DNA of 64,000 nucleotides from Ailurus styani (GCA_002007465.1 LNAC01000275.1:1380635-1444634); one strand, 5' to 3'. Positions 47,373 through 58,715 are shown, numbered from the stretch's first letter. Program-made: numbers and translations. The notes: generated from the letters alone by a model not told the origin.

Positions 47373-48118
47373 AGAGTCTAGTTTATCTTAAATAGTTTTA
47401 CAGAAATTACGTATTTATTTTTAAAGATTTACCTAATCAACAAAATATTGGCTATATAAATCTTAAGAATGTTTTCCAAATTATTTGGAACTATTCAAAA
47501 TTCTTTAGTCATAGGAACTGGTATTTTATATTTATGTTTTCTTCTAGGTATTGGGGGAATTGGTGAGCATTAATTATCCATGGACACCAGCTATTAGAGA
47601 ACACTTATCATAGTTAATGGTTAACATCTGCATTAATACTACATGTACCTATTAATTAACCCCCTTTGTGTGGAATGTTTATGGTGCATGACATTTTCTA
47701 ATATTTTCCTCGAGACAATATGAAAGTTAATGAGAACTGCACATGTGCATCAAGAAGAGAATAGAGCCTTTGTCCTAATCTTATTAAGTTTCTCCAGATG
47801 TGATAATATTGTCCTGTCTCCAAATGGCTTTTTTTATTATCACTTTAAACTAATAAGATTTAAAATTAGAAAACAAAGTAACACAAGCAAAGAACTTCCT
47901 GAACTTGCATTTATTTTTTATTTTCCTTAATAATCTTAAATTTCCTGCGGGTAAAAGAATGTGATTGTAGAGTCAACACACAGCTGATTGTAGATCTAGG
48001 GGCATTTTTCTTACACATAAACCTGAGTTATAAAACTCAGAGTATTTCCAAGTCTAGAAGAGAACTAGATACAGATTCTACTGAGCATTACCTAACCCAT
48101 TTTAAAACACCATCTGCT
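47373..48118. other. no recognisable feature
   Basis: AT-rich unassigned sequence. Confidence 0.4.
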
Positions 48119-48180
48119 GAAAGCCAATTATGTGCCTATAATATGCTAAATGCTTTTACATATACTGTCCCACTGAATCA
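48119..48180 (+). mobile_element. MIR SINE fragment
   Basis: CCAATTATGTGCCTATAATA, then GCTAAATGCTTTTACATATA and CCCACTGAATC follow MIR order. Confidence 0.6.
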
Positions 48181-48312
48181 TTTATTCATTCAACACATAT
48201 TTATTAAGTACCTTCTGTACTAAGCAAGAGGAACACAACAGTGAGCAAAACAAGTGCATTTACTTTCTTCGTAGAACTTTCAGTCTGGTGGGGGAGACTG
48301 CTATGAGATAAT
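48181..48312 (-). mobile_element. L2 LINE 3' end
   Basis: TTATTCATTCAACACATATT, ACAACAGTGAGCAAAACAAG and AACTTTCAGTCTGGTGGGGG are the reverse complement of an L2 3' UTR. It seems to resume at 48790 after an inserted segment. Confidence 0.7.
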
Positions 48313-48317
48313 CCTAT

Positions 48318-48670
48318 CAGTCATCTGTTCCTGCAGAACAAACTACCCTGATGCTCTGTGGCATACAACAATAAAAATTTAATATTGCACTCCATGTGCA
48401 GGTCAACTGGGGAAGCTCAGCTTCATATGTCTCTCATTCTTCTGGGACCAGCGAATGACCAAGCACTTGTTCTTCTGAAGGCAGTGGCAGAGATACAAGA
48501 AAACAAATCCTGCCACACAAGCATACTTCAGCCCTTTACTCATGTCATATCCACTGATATCCTATTAGTCAAGTTGAGTTACATGGCTAACCCCAAAATA
48601 AATGGGGTGAAAACTATACTATGCCCACAATGGATTGGCAAGGAGGAACAAACATTTGCTGAACAATAAT
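48318..48670 (-). mobile_element. possible MaLR/MLT1-like LTR inserted into L2
   Basis: CAGTCATCTGTTCCTGCAGA, then ACAAACTACCCTGATGCTCT and GTGGCATACAACAATAAAAA resemble the reverse complement of an MLT1-type 3' end. The rest is too diverged for certainty. Its position between two collinear parts of one L2 supports an insertion. Confidence 0.4.
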
Positions 48671-48789
48671 CCAAATTATCATAATAATTAATCACAAATA
48701 TTTGAATAATTAAAAATTCTGGAACACAATGACAGAAGGTTGAGGGAGCTTGGCCAGAATCTTACAGCAGAGCTGGACCCCATCTGGGG

Positions 48790-49130
48790 CTCAGGAAGAT
48801 TTCTCCAAAGACAAGGGAATATGAGATGGGCTGAGAGCTGAAGGTAAAGAGGAGGTATGAGGAATTATCCAGACAGGGAAAGAGTGTACAGCATGACAAG
48901 TTCAAAGAATTGGGGTGGGGGCCCTGAGAGCATTGCTCAGAGAGTGAGGAGGAAGGTCAAGAAACATGAAGCTGGAGGACTGGGTACAGGAAGATTTTGC
49001 AGGGCCTTGTAGACCACATTCAGGATTTCATCTTTACCATGAGACCAATGGGAAACACTGTAGGGTTTTCAGCAAGTGAAAGACATGGTCAAATTCAATT
49101 TTGGAAATTACTCCTGTTGCAGTGGAGGGA
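48790..49130 (-). mobile_element. L2 LINE, continuation
   Basis: GGCCCTGAGAGCATTGCTCA, GCAGGGCCTTGTAGACCACA, CAATGGGAAACACTGTAGGG and GTGAAAGACATGGTCAAATT follow the L2 reverse complement and continue the copy at 48181-48312. Confidence 0.7.
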
Positions 49131-49211
49131 ACAGCTGAGAGTGGACTTAAAGAAATGAAAGTCATCAGCAGATAGATTATAATCAACATCATTGGCATAG
49201 TCCCCTGCCCG

Positions 49212-49385
49212 TTTCTATAAACAAAGTTTTATTGGAACATAGCCATGCTTGTTCATTTATAGATTGTCTATAGATGCTTTTATGCTACAGTGCAGAGTTG
49301 AGTAGTTGTGACAAAGACGACATGTCCCACAAAGACAGCAATATTTACTATCTAAGTTCTGACAGAAGACATTTGCCAATCCCTG
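49212..49385 (-). mobile_element. hAT-type DNA transposon, copy 1 (truncated)
   Basis: TCTATAAACAAAGTTTTATT, GGAACATAGCCATGCTTGTT, GAGTTGAGTAGTTGTGACAA and the terminal TTTGCCAATCCCTG are the end half of an element whose inverted terminal repeat is CAGGGGTCGGCAAA-like. A second copy in the same orientation lies at 51957-52175. Confidence 0.75.
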
Positions 49386-49564
49386 CAAAGATGAGACAAC
49401 TTTAAGAAGAAATCATAGAGAGAAGGGACAGAAGACCTAGGACATAACCTGATAGAGAAAAGAATGACAGAAAAGAGAAAATGAGCTAGCAGAGGAAACT
49501 GAGCATCCTAACCTGTTTGAGTTTTTAGTCCCATGTTATAGATCTAGAAATATAGTTTTGGAGA

Positions 49565-50055
49565 GTGTGGCAGACGGCAACATATAGGCACAGGTTTCTC
49601 CCCTCCTTTTACGCTTGTGTCTTTCCAGTATGATGTCACTGTTTCTCCAATCAAGAGGTAGAGGGCCCTCTCCACTGCCTTGGTTCTAAGTGGTCCTGGT
49701 GACTGATTTTGACCCATAGAAAGTGGTAAAAGTGACGCTGTAAGATAGGAGTTCCAAGCCTTGACTTCAAGGACCTTACAGTTTTCACTTCACCTCTTGT
49801 GTCCTGAGACTATTATAAGAGGAGACCTGAGGTTGCTTTCTGGATGCTGAGAGTCCACAAGGAGATGGCCACAGCCCACAGCCAGCAACAACAACCAGGC
49901 ATGTAGGTGAGGCCACGTGGCAGGAGCCAGCTTACTGAATGAACCCAAGCAAGCCCAGCAGAGGAACCACCCTACTAAGTTTAGCCCAAAATGCTGACCC
50001 ACAAAGCCACTCAGCTTTGGGCTAGTTTGTTACACAGCAAAAGATAACTGAAACA
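49565..50055 (+). mobile_element. MLT1-type MaLR LTR
   Basis: It opens GAGTGTGGCAGACGGCAACA and has a central GAGACCTGAGGTTGCTTTCT block. It closes with TTTGTTACACAGCAAAAGAT and AACTGAAACA, the usual MLT1 3' end. Confidence 0.75.
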
Positions 50056-50064
50056 AAGACATGG

Positions 50065-50170
50065 AGTGACCTTCTTGAAATCACATGACCATATAGCTAT
50101 TAAGTAGCAAGGCTAGGATTCAAGCCAGGCCTTAGGGCTCCAAGTACATAATGTTCTCTCTGTTCATGTT
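50065..50170 (+). mobile_element. MIR SINE 3' half
   Basis: AAATCACATGACCATATAGC, AGTAGCAAGGCTAGGATTCA and AGCCAGGCCTTAGGGCTCC match MIR downstream of the core. Confidence 0.7.
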
Positions 50171-51519
50171 TAAACAAGGCAAATAGCAAAAATGATACTA
50201 TGTTAGTCTGTCTTCCTGAGGGTCTGTCTTAGGACACTGAGATGGTTGATTCTAGAATTGGGTGATTTGTTATTATTTGAAGATGTCTGGGGATGCCCTC
50301 CTTTACAAAATAGAAGATAAAAAATTCAGAAATAGTGTGCCAGCTTGCCTAGTGCCTGAAAATTCAACTATATGCATCTTTATGAGTTTGTTTTCTTTCT
50401 TTTGTTTTTGGTTTTTTTGGGGGGGGGGTTATTCCCTTCTCACTCTAGAGAAGATTTCACTCAGTCTTCCGCCAACAGATTCATTGTTTGGGTTTGGTAT
50501 ATTGCCCTATTTGGATTGTAAATAATAAACTTGGGAGGAGAGTTAGCAGTCCCAGTCCCACTGGGGAGCCATGGTCAGAAGGTAATGTGAGTCACTGGGC
50601 ATCTGAAGGTTAAGAATTGAGAGAGTGGGGAGAGGGAAGAGAGGAGACTTGGAAAGGCTGAAATCCTTCTTCATGCTAAGTCAGAGGAGCAGCTGTTTAA
50701 TCAACGAGCAGGAAAAACAAAGTGAAAAAGAGTTAAGAAAAGATTCATCTGGCTTGCTAAAATCCAGGTCCGTGTGAACAGTCAGTGTGGGTACAAATGG
50801 CGAGGAAGGTGAACTTGGCCCCCAGTGTACTACACTCTATCTTCCAGCACCCTCCTCCTTCCCTGCACCCCCCTCCCACTATGGCAACCCTCACTATACC
50901 TCTGCCTACAAACACTGCCTTCTGTCCCTGCAATATCCTCTTTTTTCTGTTGCCTACCAAAACTCTCTCTCAGAAAAGCAGCGCTTAGTTATTTGCATAT
51001 TAATGAGTTTAAATGAACATTAATTTAACATTTAAATGAACATCTTGTTCCAGATAAATTGCATCTGAAGTCTAATTATAGGTGGGTGGGCAATGCTGTG
51101 CTAAAGGAATTTCCAGGAGTTGTGAGCATGTGGGAGAATCTTTCTGGAGCTGGAGATGGTTATGGCTTGACTTGGATACATATTCACTACATTTAGGAAT
51201 AGCTCTCAATAAAAAAAGAAGGAAAGCCAGGAAATGAGGGTGGTATGGCAGGCTCATAGTTTGGTAGGATTGTTCCAACTCCTTGTTGTGGGGAATATAA
51301 ATGTGGAAGAAACACTTGGGCAAGGAGCCAAAACAATGTAGTATGCATGGTAACAAATGAGAGGGATGGTTCAGAATAGACTGGGAGATACTGAGTTGAA
51401 GAATACTGAGTCTGCAGGAACAGGGACAAAGTAGCACAAAGGAAAAGAGATGGAGCGAAAAATGATGTAAGAAATGATAGAAGGATGATCGTGGAGAACA
51501 GTGAGCATGATTTCAAAGA
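50171..51519. other. no recognisable repeat
   Basis: Contains a poly-G run (nine or more G near 50421-50428). Overlapping open frames of 60-140 codons on both strands at 50780-51800 are present without splice support, and part of them runs into the L1 next door. Read as chance. Confidence 0.4.
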
Positions 51520-52410
51520 GTGATTGAGTTACACCCATCATGGTGGCTAAAATCATAAGACTAACTACACCAAATGTTTGCAAGGGGAGGGAGCAAATGT
51601 AATTCTCGTTCACTGCTGATGGAAGTGTCACAGGGCACAAGGACTTTGAAGAGCTATTTGGCAGTTTCTGTAAAGTTAAACATTCATCTACTCTATGACC
51701 CAGCAATTCCTCTCCTGTGTATTTACCCAAGAGAAATGAAAATGAATGTTCTCCAAAAGACTTACATAATAAAAAACATATAATAGCAGCCTTATTCATC
51801 ATAGCAAAAACTGGAGCAATTCCAAATGTCCATCAATAAGAGAATAAATGAACAAATTGTGGTATGGTCATACTATAACATAATCCTCAGTAATAAAAAA
51901 AATGAACTACTAATACATGCAACAGCACTGATGAATATCAAAAATATTATGTTAATCTGAAGTTGGCAAATTATGGTCCACAGGCCAAATGTAGTCCACC
52001 ATATTTTTTTCTAACTAAAGTCCTATTGGAATACAGCCATACTCATTCCATACTATCTATGACTGCTTTGGTGCTACAGGGACAGAGGTGAGTAGTTGAA
52101 ACAGAGACCAAATGGACTGCAGAGCCAAAAATATTTACTATCTGATCCTTCATAGAAAAAATTTCCCAACCCCTGCATTAAGCAAAAGAAGCCAAGCACA
52201 AAAGAGTACATACTATAATTCCATTTATATGAAATAGAAAACTAATCTATGATGATTGGAGGGAAGGGAAAATTGACTAGAAAGGGAAACAGCATTTTGG
52301 AATGATATGTATGTTCCATATCTCATTCAGGGTGGTTACATATCTGTAAATGATTGTCAAAACTTAAACTGAACACCTAAGGGAATTTTATGAATAAAAA
52401 GCTATTTCTT
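51520..52410 (+). mobile_element. L1M LINE 3' region, split by an hAT element
   Basis: CACTGCTGATGGAAGTGTCA, GACCCAGCAATTCCTCTCCT, AAATGTCCATCAATAAGAGA and GTGGTATGGTCATAC run in order. After the hAT insertion, AGAAGCCAAGCACAAAAGAG and AATTCCATTTATATGAAATA continue the same L1. Confidence 0.85.
51957..52175 (-). mobile_element. hAT-type DNA transposon, copy 2, nested in L1M
   Basis: Both ends are visible: AGTTGGCAAATTATGGTCCA at the left and TTCCCAACCCCTG at the right, a degraded inverted pair. Internal blocks GGAATACAGCCATACTCATT and AATATTTACTATCTGATCCT match copy 1. Length is about 219 bases. Confidence 0.85.
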
Positions 52411-52504
52411 TGAAAAAAGTTTGAAACTTAGGGGAAAAGATTGATGGAAGAATAATTTATTTAATTCTAATAAAATTATTTTGGAAATACAATGTAATTT
52501 TATT

Positions 52505-52955
52505 ATTTCCTATTGGTGCTATAATAAATTTTACCATGAAGTTGGTGGTTTAAAACACCACTAGTCTATCATGTTATAGTTGTGGAGGTTGGAAGTCTGA
52601 AACAGTTCTCCTAGGGCTAAAACCAAGGTGTCAAGAGGGTTTGGGTTCCTTTCTGAAGGTTCTAGGGAGAATCTGTTCTCTAGTTTTTTCTAGACACTTT
52701 CCTGGCTCATAGCCTCCTTCTCTCTTCTCAACTAAGAGTTGCACCACATGACCCACCACTATGACCCCCTTCTTCTATTCTCATATCTTCTCCTTCTCCA
52801 AATCTTCCCTTCCATTTTTAAGGACCCCTGTAATTACATTAGGCCCACCTGCAACCTTAACTTCCCCTTGCCACGTAACAAAACATAGTCAAAGGTTCAG
52901 AGAATTAGGACACTGACCTCTCTGGGGGTCCCATTACTGTGCTTACAACAGACAC
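52505..52955 (-). mobile_element. MLT1-type MaLR LTR
   Basis: TTCCTATTGGTGCTATAATA, GTGGAGGTTGGAAGTCTGAA, CCAAGGTGTCAAGAGGGTTT, AAGGACCCCTGTAATTACAT and AGAATTAGGACACTGACCTC form the reverse complement of an MLT1-family LTR in correct order. Confidence 0.85.
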
Positions 52956-53743
52956 CCTGTCTGCAAAGCTAATATACCTCTTCTAACTACTACTTGATTG
53001 AAAATCTAATCACTCTCTGATGCATGTATTCACTCTACTGAACTCCCACCTGGTGTAGCAGATGACCACAGAGAGGAAACACAGAGAAGGTATTTTTTTG
53101 AAACAGTAGAGGCACAGGGCTAATGCTTTCCAAGACAATAAGAGGAAATGCCTCTTTAAAATTCACGCCAGAGTTGACAATTAAGGTAGAACAAGGGACT
53201 CTGACTCTCTTGTGACAAGTAACAGACATTGGTCAGAAGGATGGCAGAGATTAGCAGAGAAACTGATGACTATCAACAGAATAAATCTCTGATATAATTA
53301 GTATTATGCTCCTACCAACTGAGGCAGCCAACCCCACATTCCATTTATCCACAACACAACAGAGTGAATGAGAAGGCAGTTCAACCACTGTTGCACAAGA
53401 ATTTTAGAATTATGAAACATTTTTATATACTTAGAGGTTTCACAATATTTCCATCTATAATTCATAACCTCAGGAAGCACATAAATACTGCTGGTAAAGC
53501 CACACATGCCTATGTCTTTGCTTTCAACTGGAAATAAATCAACCCAATATGGTATTATCTGCCATTTTCAGCTATCAGATGTTCTTACCAGCTTCTGTGT
53601 ACTCAGAGGAATGCTGGGTTAATGAAGGTTTGTTACTAAATCCACATATGAAGTAGTGACAGTAAATAAAAGGGGGGAGGGGGCATAAGCATGCCCTTGG
53701 ACATATGACCTTGGACCTTGAATCTGACATCCCTTTTTGGATC
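52956..53743. other. no recognisable feature
   Basis: Unassigned sequence. Confidence 0.4.
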
Positions 53744-54160
53744 TGTTAAAGAACAAAAGTTCAACTGAGTAAATTTGAACATCTAATTGTCTTTATTAAA
53801 TGATTCATGAATCAGGCACCACCATCTAGCAAGTAGAGGGGAGCTCCAAGAAGTTGTACAAAATAGAAGGTTTTCAAAAGAAGGAGTGTAGGGCAAGAAG
53901 TTACTAGCCGAAGAAAAGATTATTCTAGGCAAGGTCACCTCCCTTAAAGGGAAGGGCAGAGGGTCTTATCATGCAAATTACCTCATCTTCCTTGAGAGAT
54001 GGATGGAGAAGGCCCATGTAACAGATAAGCTCACAGGTACGCTTCAGAGAATTTCTGGCTGGTTAAGACTACATTTCTGTGGGTAGTTGAAACTACATTA
54101 GGTTAGGTATTAGTCTCCATTTAGGGATGTGGCCTAAGTGACCCCGTTTTGGACTTGTGA
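53744..54160 (-). mobile_element. LTR of an ERVL-like element (candidate)
   Basis: On the minus strand it ends CTTTAACA, has a polyadenylation signal AATAAA (TTTATT at 53792-53797 on the plus strand) about 50 bases before that end, and a long U3-like part. TTTGCATGATAAGACCCTCT-type sequence and a terminal GGGGTCACTTAGGCCACATC support an LTR. A SINE has inserted just past its start. The family is not named with confidence. Confidence 0.5.
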
Positions 54161-54170
54161 TTGTCTTTTT

Positions 54171-54324
54171 TTTTTTTTTTCTTTTTTCTTTTTCCTTTTT
54201 TTTTTTTTTAAGCATGTTCTACACCCAGCATGGAGCCCAATGTGGGGCTTGAACTCAAGAACCTGACATCGAGAGCTGAGATCAAAAGCCAGACATTTAA
54301 CCAACTGAGCCACCCAGGTGCCCC
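54171..54324 (-). mobile_element. CAN-SINE, older, long T-rich tail
   Basis: A poly-T/C tract, then GCATGTTCTACACCCAGCAT, GGAGCCCAATGTGGGGCTTG, and CAACTGAGCCACCCAGGTGC at the head. The GA-rich body is nearly absent, as in older subfamilies. TTGTCTTTTT recurs on both sides. Confidence 0.92.
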
Positions 54325-54739
54325 GTACTTGTCTTTTTAATAGGACCTACCCATCCAGTACCATTTCCTCCATATTCTTTAGTTACTTATGTGCCAAGGC
54401 TCTGTATAGAAAGTGGAAGCGACGCTTAGCATGTAGTGACACTACATACACAAAATGAAGCAATCAACAACAGCAGATAGTACCTTGAAATACTTACTAG
54501 AATCTCAACCATAGCTTTGATTACATGATTTCATAATGTTTTTATGCACCACTGCATAAAAACATTGTGGTTTAAAATACATATAACTTTGAAATGAAAA
54601 CACAATAAAAAGTGGAACAAATTATTTACTACAATATAAATGTCATAGTCTAGATAAAAATCTCTCAAAACATGAGTTCTATACAGGAAAAATAATAAAA
54701 AACGTTTTCAGTGATGGAAAGGCCAGTAACTATTGTTCT

Positions 54740-54835
54740 AATTCAATCACCTCATCTTACAGACGGAACCTCTAGGGTTCAGTAAGATAAAGTGCCAGTT
54801 AATGGGTGGTGAAGCCACAAAATGAGTTCAAGTTA
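54740..54835 (+). mobile_element. MIR SINE fragment
   Basis: CACCTCATCTTACAGACGGA, GGTTCAGTAAGATAAAGTGC and AAAATGAGTTCAAGTTATGA match the MIR core and 3' half. Confidence 0.55.
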
Positions 54836-54971
54836 TGACCCCAGCTGCATCTCTTTATTTCCTGGGGTTGGTTTTTGTTTTGTTTTGTTTTGTTCTNTGA
54901 CTTCAAGTGATGACCCCAGCTGCATCTCTTTATTTCCTGGGGTTGGTTTTTGTTTTGTTTTGTTTTGTTCT
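54823..54971. repeat. 74-base direct duplication around a single N (assembly artefact)
   Basis: 54823-54896 recurs at 54898-54971 with two mismatches near the left edge, and a single N sits exactly between. This has the same structure as at 39.3 kb: two contig ends that overlap but were placed in tandem. It includes a TTTTG-rich end. Confidence 0.88.
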
Positions 54972-55010
54972 TGGTTTGGTTTGGTTTGGTTTGTTTGTTT
55001 GTTTGTTTGT

Positions 55011-55201
55011 TTTTAAAGATTTTATTTATTTATTTGACAGAGAGAGAGAGATCACAAGCAGGCAGAGAGGCAGGCAGAGAGAGAGGAGGAAGCAGGCTCC
55101 CCACTGAGCAGGGAGCCCAATGCGGGGCTTGATCCCAGGACCCTGAAATCATGACCTGAGCTGAAGGCAGAGGCTTTAAGGCAGAGCCACCCGGGCGCCC
55201 C
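55011..55201 (-). mobile_element. CAN-SINE, mustelid-type
   Basis: AAAGATTTTATTTATTTATT, GGCAGAGAGGCAGGCAGAGA, CCCCACTGAGCAGGGAGCCC and the head GCCACCCGGGCGCCCC are complete on the minus strand. TGGTT-rich sequence on both sides may be the target-site duplication. Confidence 0.96.
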
Positions 55202-56296
55202 TGGTTGGTTTTTTTTTTTTTTTTTTCATTTTTGCCTAAAAAGAATGTGAGCATCCTACTAGGGGCTTCTTGGTGCTCTGTGATGTGCTAAGATAACTAT
55301 TCATAGAAGTGTCCCAGAACTCAGCACTACTGGACTGTAGCCCCTAATGTCATGAACTGTAAGCAAGAGTGGTCAAGATTAATAACCAATTCAAACAAAA
55401 ACTGGCCTTGTCAGACTTTCAGGGTCCAAGACACTAGCAGATGCTTTTCCCAGTGTGAAAGATTAGTGCCTGGAGCTAGCTGGCCTGGATTCCCTACAGT
55501 TCCCCATGTCACTGGTGAGAGAAGATTTTCAGATTTATTGCTGGACTGTAGTGAAATGAAATCATCATTCGGTCATCATTTCAAACCAACATACAGTCTT
55601 ACTTTTTGTTTCTTCATAAAAGTCCCTTGACACATTTTCCTCCTTCTTCAAGCAACCATTATCTGCACTATATAAAATAAGATCTAGTAATAAATTTTTG
55701 TGCAGTAAAGGTAGCCTTCCTGATTATTCACTATATAATGATAACATTTGCTTTTTAATTCTTTTCAGTTGGAAAAATGCCTTTATTTGTAAATAGCTGC
55801 TTAGCAACATTCTCTGTAAATGCTCGTATCTCATTTGGAACACCTATCACTTGGTTCTGGAAATCCTTAAATTCCTTGGGGCTTACGCAGTATTCTCAAA
55901 ACATGGACAAAAGCAGGAGAAAACATGTGAGAAAGTTGAATCATTCCAATTTTTCTAACCAGAAGAGGAATTTAATAAATATGAAAAGCTGCCTTCATTT
56001 TGGATGGAACTGACATGATGCTGAAGGAAAAAATATGAAATTAATATCTGGAGAGATAAAGGATAGTGTGTCCATCTATGACAGAGCACATGCCTAGAGC
56101 CGATCAAGTCAGGAGTGGGAAACTGGGAAGGTATAAGAAGATCTAAAACTGGAGTTTTATCATCTGTTTATCACTGGGAATCCCTGGTGTCTTGGAGCCA
56201 AATGCAGCCCTAACTTTTTACAGATGAGGGGAAAGAATCCCAGTTATGATTATTGTCCTGAGGAGCCCCATTTCCTCACTCACATCCTCAGGGGGA
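55202..56296. other. no recognisable feature
   Basis: A plus-strand segment after the acceptor-like TTTTTAATTCTTTTCAG (55770) is open for about 80 codons to 56013, but there is no donor or domain to support it. Confidence 0.35.
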
Positions 56297-56331
56297 GTGT
56301 GTGTGTGTATGTGTGTGTGTGTGTGTGTGTT
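56297..56331. repeat. (GT)n microsatellite
   Basis: About 17 GT units with one TATG interruption. Confidence 0.95.
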
Positions 56332-56619
56332 GAATAGGAAAGGCAATAAAAAACCCCAGTGAGTTTATGATAATGTACACCTGTCTACATCCAGGTTAAG
56401 AGAAGTGTACATAGAGGGATTTCTCTTGGCATTGGCAGACTCCAGCCAACAATAGGAAGCTCTGACTTCCTTCTTTTGGATCTTTCCCAGGAGCACTTTC
56501 TCTCTTTTCTTACTTATCTATATACCAAGGCTGTGCACAGAAGGTGAAGCTGCCATGTGGATGCAAGAGTCGCCATAAAGTGGAGGCCCAACACTCCCTT
56601 GTTGAAACTCAGCCACCCT

Positions 56620-56843
56620 GGAATATGGTATGGAGGTTCCTCAAGAACTTAAAAATAGAGCTACCCTACTACCCAGCAATTGCACTACTAGGTATTTACC
56701 CAAAGATACAAATGTAGTGACCTGAAGGGGCACCTGCACCCCAATTTTCATAGCAGCAATGTCTATAATATCCAAACTGTGGAAAGAGCCCAGATGTCCA
56801 TGGACAGATGAATGGACAAAGAAGATGTGGGGTGTGTGTGTGT

Positions 56844-56883
<40 letters not shown>

Positions 56884-57272
56884 TGGTATATTACTCAGCC
56901 ATAAAAAAGGATGAATACTGAACATGGATGGAACTGGAGGGTATTATGTTGAGCGAAACAAGTCAGAGAAAGATAATTATCATACGGTTTCACTTATATA
57001 TGGAATATAAGAAACAGGGCAGAGGACCATTGGGGAAGGGAGGGAAAACTGAATGGGAGAAAAACCATGAGAGACTCCTAACTATAGGAAACAAACTGAG
57101 GGTTGCTGGAGGGGGGAGAATGGTGGGGGGTTGCATAATTGGGTGATGGGCATTAAGGAGGGCACATGGTGTGATGAGCACTGGGTGTTACATGCAACTG
57201 ATAAATTATTGAACAATACCTGTGAAACTAATGATGTAGTATAAGCTGGCTAACTGAATTTAAATTAAAAAA
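56620..57272 (+). mobile_element. carnivore L1 3' UTR, 5'-truncated
   Basis: GAGCTACCCTACTACCCAGC, CCCAGATGTCCATGGACAGA, TACTCAGCCATAAAAAAGGA, GAGACTCCTAACTATAGGAA, TGATGAGCACTGGGTGTTAC and GTGAAACTAATGATGTAGTA run in order to an A-rich end. A long TG tract sits inside. Confidence 0.9.
56830..56882. repeat. (TG)n inside an L1 3' UTR
   Basis: About 25 TG units with one TATG interruption, at the position between the ORF2 end and the 3' UTR blocks where carnivore L1 copies often carry such repeats. Confidence 0.95.
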
Positions 57273-57415
57273 AGAAAACTCATTGACATTACCTATGAAC
57301 ATTAAAAATAGCTTCCCCTCTGCTCATCCATACTTAAATGCTGGCAAAAAAAAAAAATGATACTCAGGTACAAAAAACATGTATAGGACATTCTGTGAAA
57401 ATAAGTCAGAATAAG

Positions 57416-57931
57416 TGTGGTAGCCAGCTTCTAAGATGGCCCCTTATGACTCCTGTCTCCTTATATCCACATCTTTATTTAATCCCCTTCCACACTGCAC
57501 CAAGTTGGTCTTTGTGACTAGCAGAATATGGCAGAAGTGACGATATGCCACTTCCAAGATTAAATTCCAAGTGGCATCACAGTTTCCATCTTGGATGTCC
57601 TCTCATTCTGTGTCTCCCTTGGAACACTCATTCTGGGAGAAGCCAGTTACCTGTCTTGTCTTGAGGACATTCAGGCAGCCCCATGGGGAAGCCATGCAGC
57701 AAGGATCTAAGGCTTCCAGCCAACACCGGTGTGAGTGAGCCTTTTTGGATGTAGATGACCCAGCACCAGTCAAGCCTTCAGGTCATCCAACCGAGATCCT
57801 GAGCCAGAACCACCCAGGTAAGCCACTGCTGCATTCCTGAAACTCAGAACTTACAAGGCAGTAAATGCTTATTGTTTTAAGCCACTAACTTTTGGGGTGA
57901 TTTCTTATATAGCAATAGATAAGTAATACCA
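57416..57931 (+). mobile_element. MLT1-type MaLR LTR, nearly full length
   Basis: It opens AGTGTGGTAGCCAGCTTCTA and GATGGCCCCTTATGACTCC. The middle contains CTCGTTCTGTGTC-like and GAAGCCATGCAGCAAGGATC blocks. It closes TTGTTTTAAGCCACTAACTT and TAGCAATAGATAAGTAATAC. Confidence 0.88.
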
Positions 57932-58330
57932 CAAGTTAGAATATAACATTTAGGAAATTTAGTCCATAAATTCCTTGATGATGCTATATTTATTCTTTCA
58001 GGGGAAGAAACATCCTGAAGAGAAATTGTTTTTATTTCTTTGGGAGGATGTAAAATGTTTTTTTCCAGCCATGTTTAATTCAGTTTTCAAAGCACTTTTA
58101 TTCACCCAGTTATCAAGCATCTTGTATATACACACTACTAGGATAAAATGATAGAAATATAAAGACATACCAATATCTTTAAAGTGCTTAAACCAAAAGT
58201 CCCGCATGGACACCCTGCAGCATGTCTTGTTTTCCTCCTTGGTATCTGTTTGCATCTTTCTTAATCCAAGTTAATAGTTATCAATGCTGGATATTTTCAA
58301 TTTGACCTTTGAGAGCCACTCCCCAGGGTG
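57932..58330. other. no recognisable feature
   Basis: Unassigned AT-rich sequence. Confidence 0.4.
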
Positions 58331-58339
58331 CTGGCCTTT

Positions 58340-58715
58340 GGAGACTGTAACAATGGCTCCTCTGCCCTCTGGCTTTCTCTTGGTTTAAGCTAACAGAGAA
58401 GTATGTGGGAGATCAGAGGATGAGAGGAAAAGGAAATGGAGGTATTTATATCCCTGGCTCCTTCCCTACCATGGATTGGCTATTTCTCTCCACCCAAGAT
58501 GGTGCTCCTTGCTGGCATCCCTGTCTGCCCCCTCCCATAGCCACAGCCCCGCCCTCTAGACCAAGAAGCAGTAATGCCCTCTGCTGTTATTTTGAAATCG
58601 ATTGGATTGGCCCCAGTCATTTCACCTTCCTTGATGGGTGAGGGAAACCCTGCCCACACCTTTTAAACAGTTCCTTTGTCAATTACCCATTTCGAATGGG
58701 CCATGCATTTCTTGC
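58340..58715 (+). mobile_element. unclassified ancient mammalian repeat, copy 2
   Basis: GCCCTCTGGCTTTCTCTTGG, GGAGATCAGAGGATGAGAGG and ATCCCTGGCTCCTTCCCTAC match the block order of the copy at 7.3-7.7 kb, and this copy extends further downstream. Confidence 0.5.

Noticed and set aside
51072..51802. Several overlapping minus-strand open frames of 107-143 codons.
   Set aside because: Three overlapping frames and no splice support, and part overlaps an L1 remnant. No coding character could be singled out.
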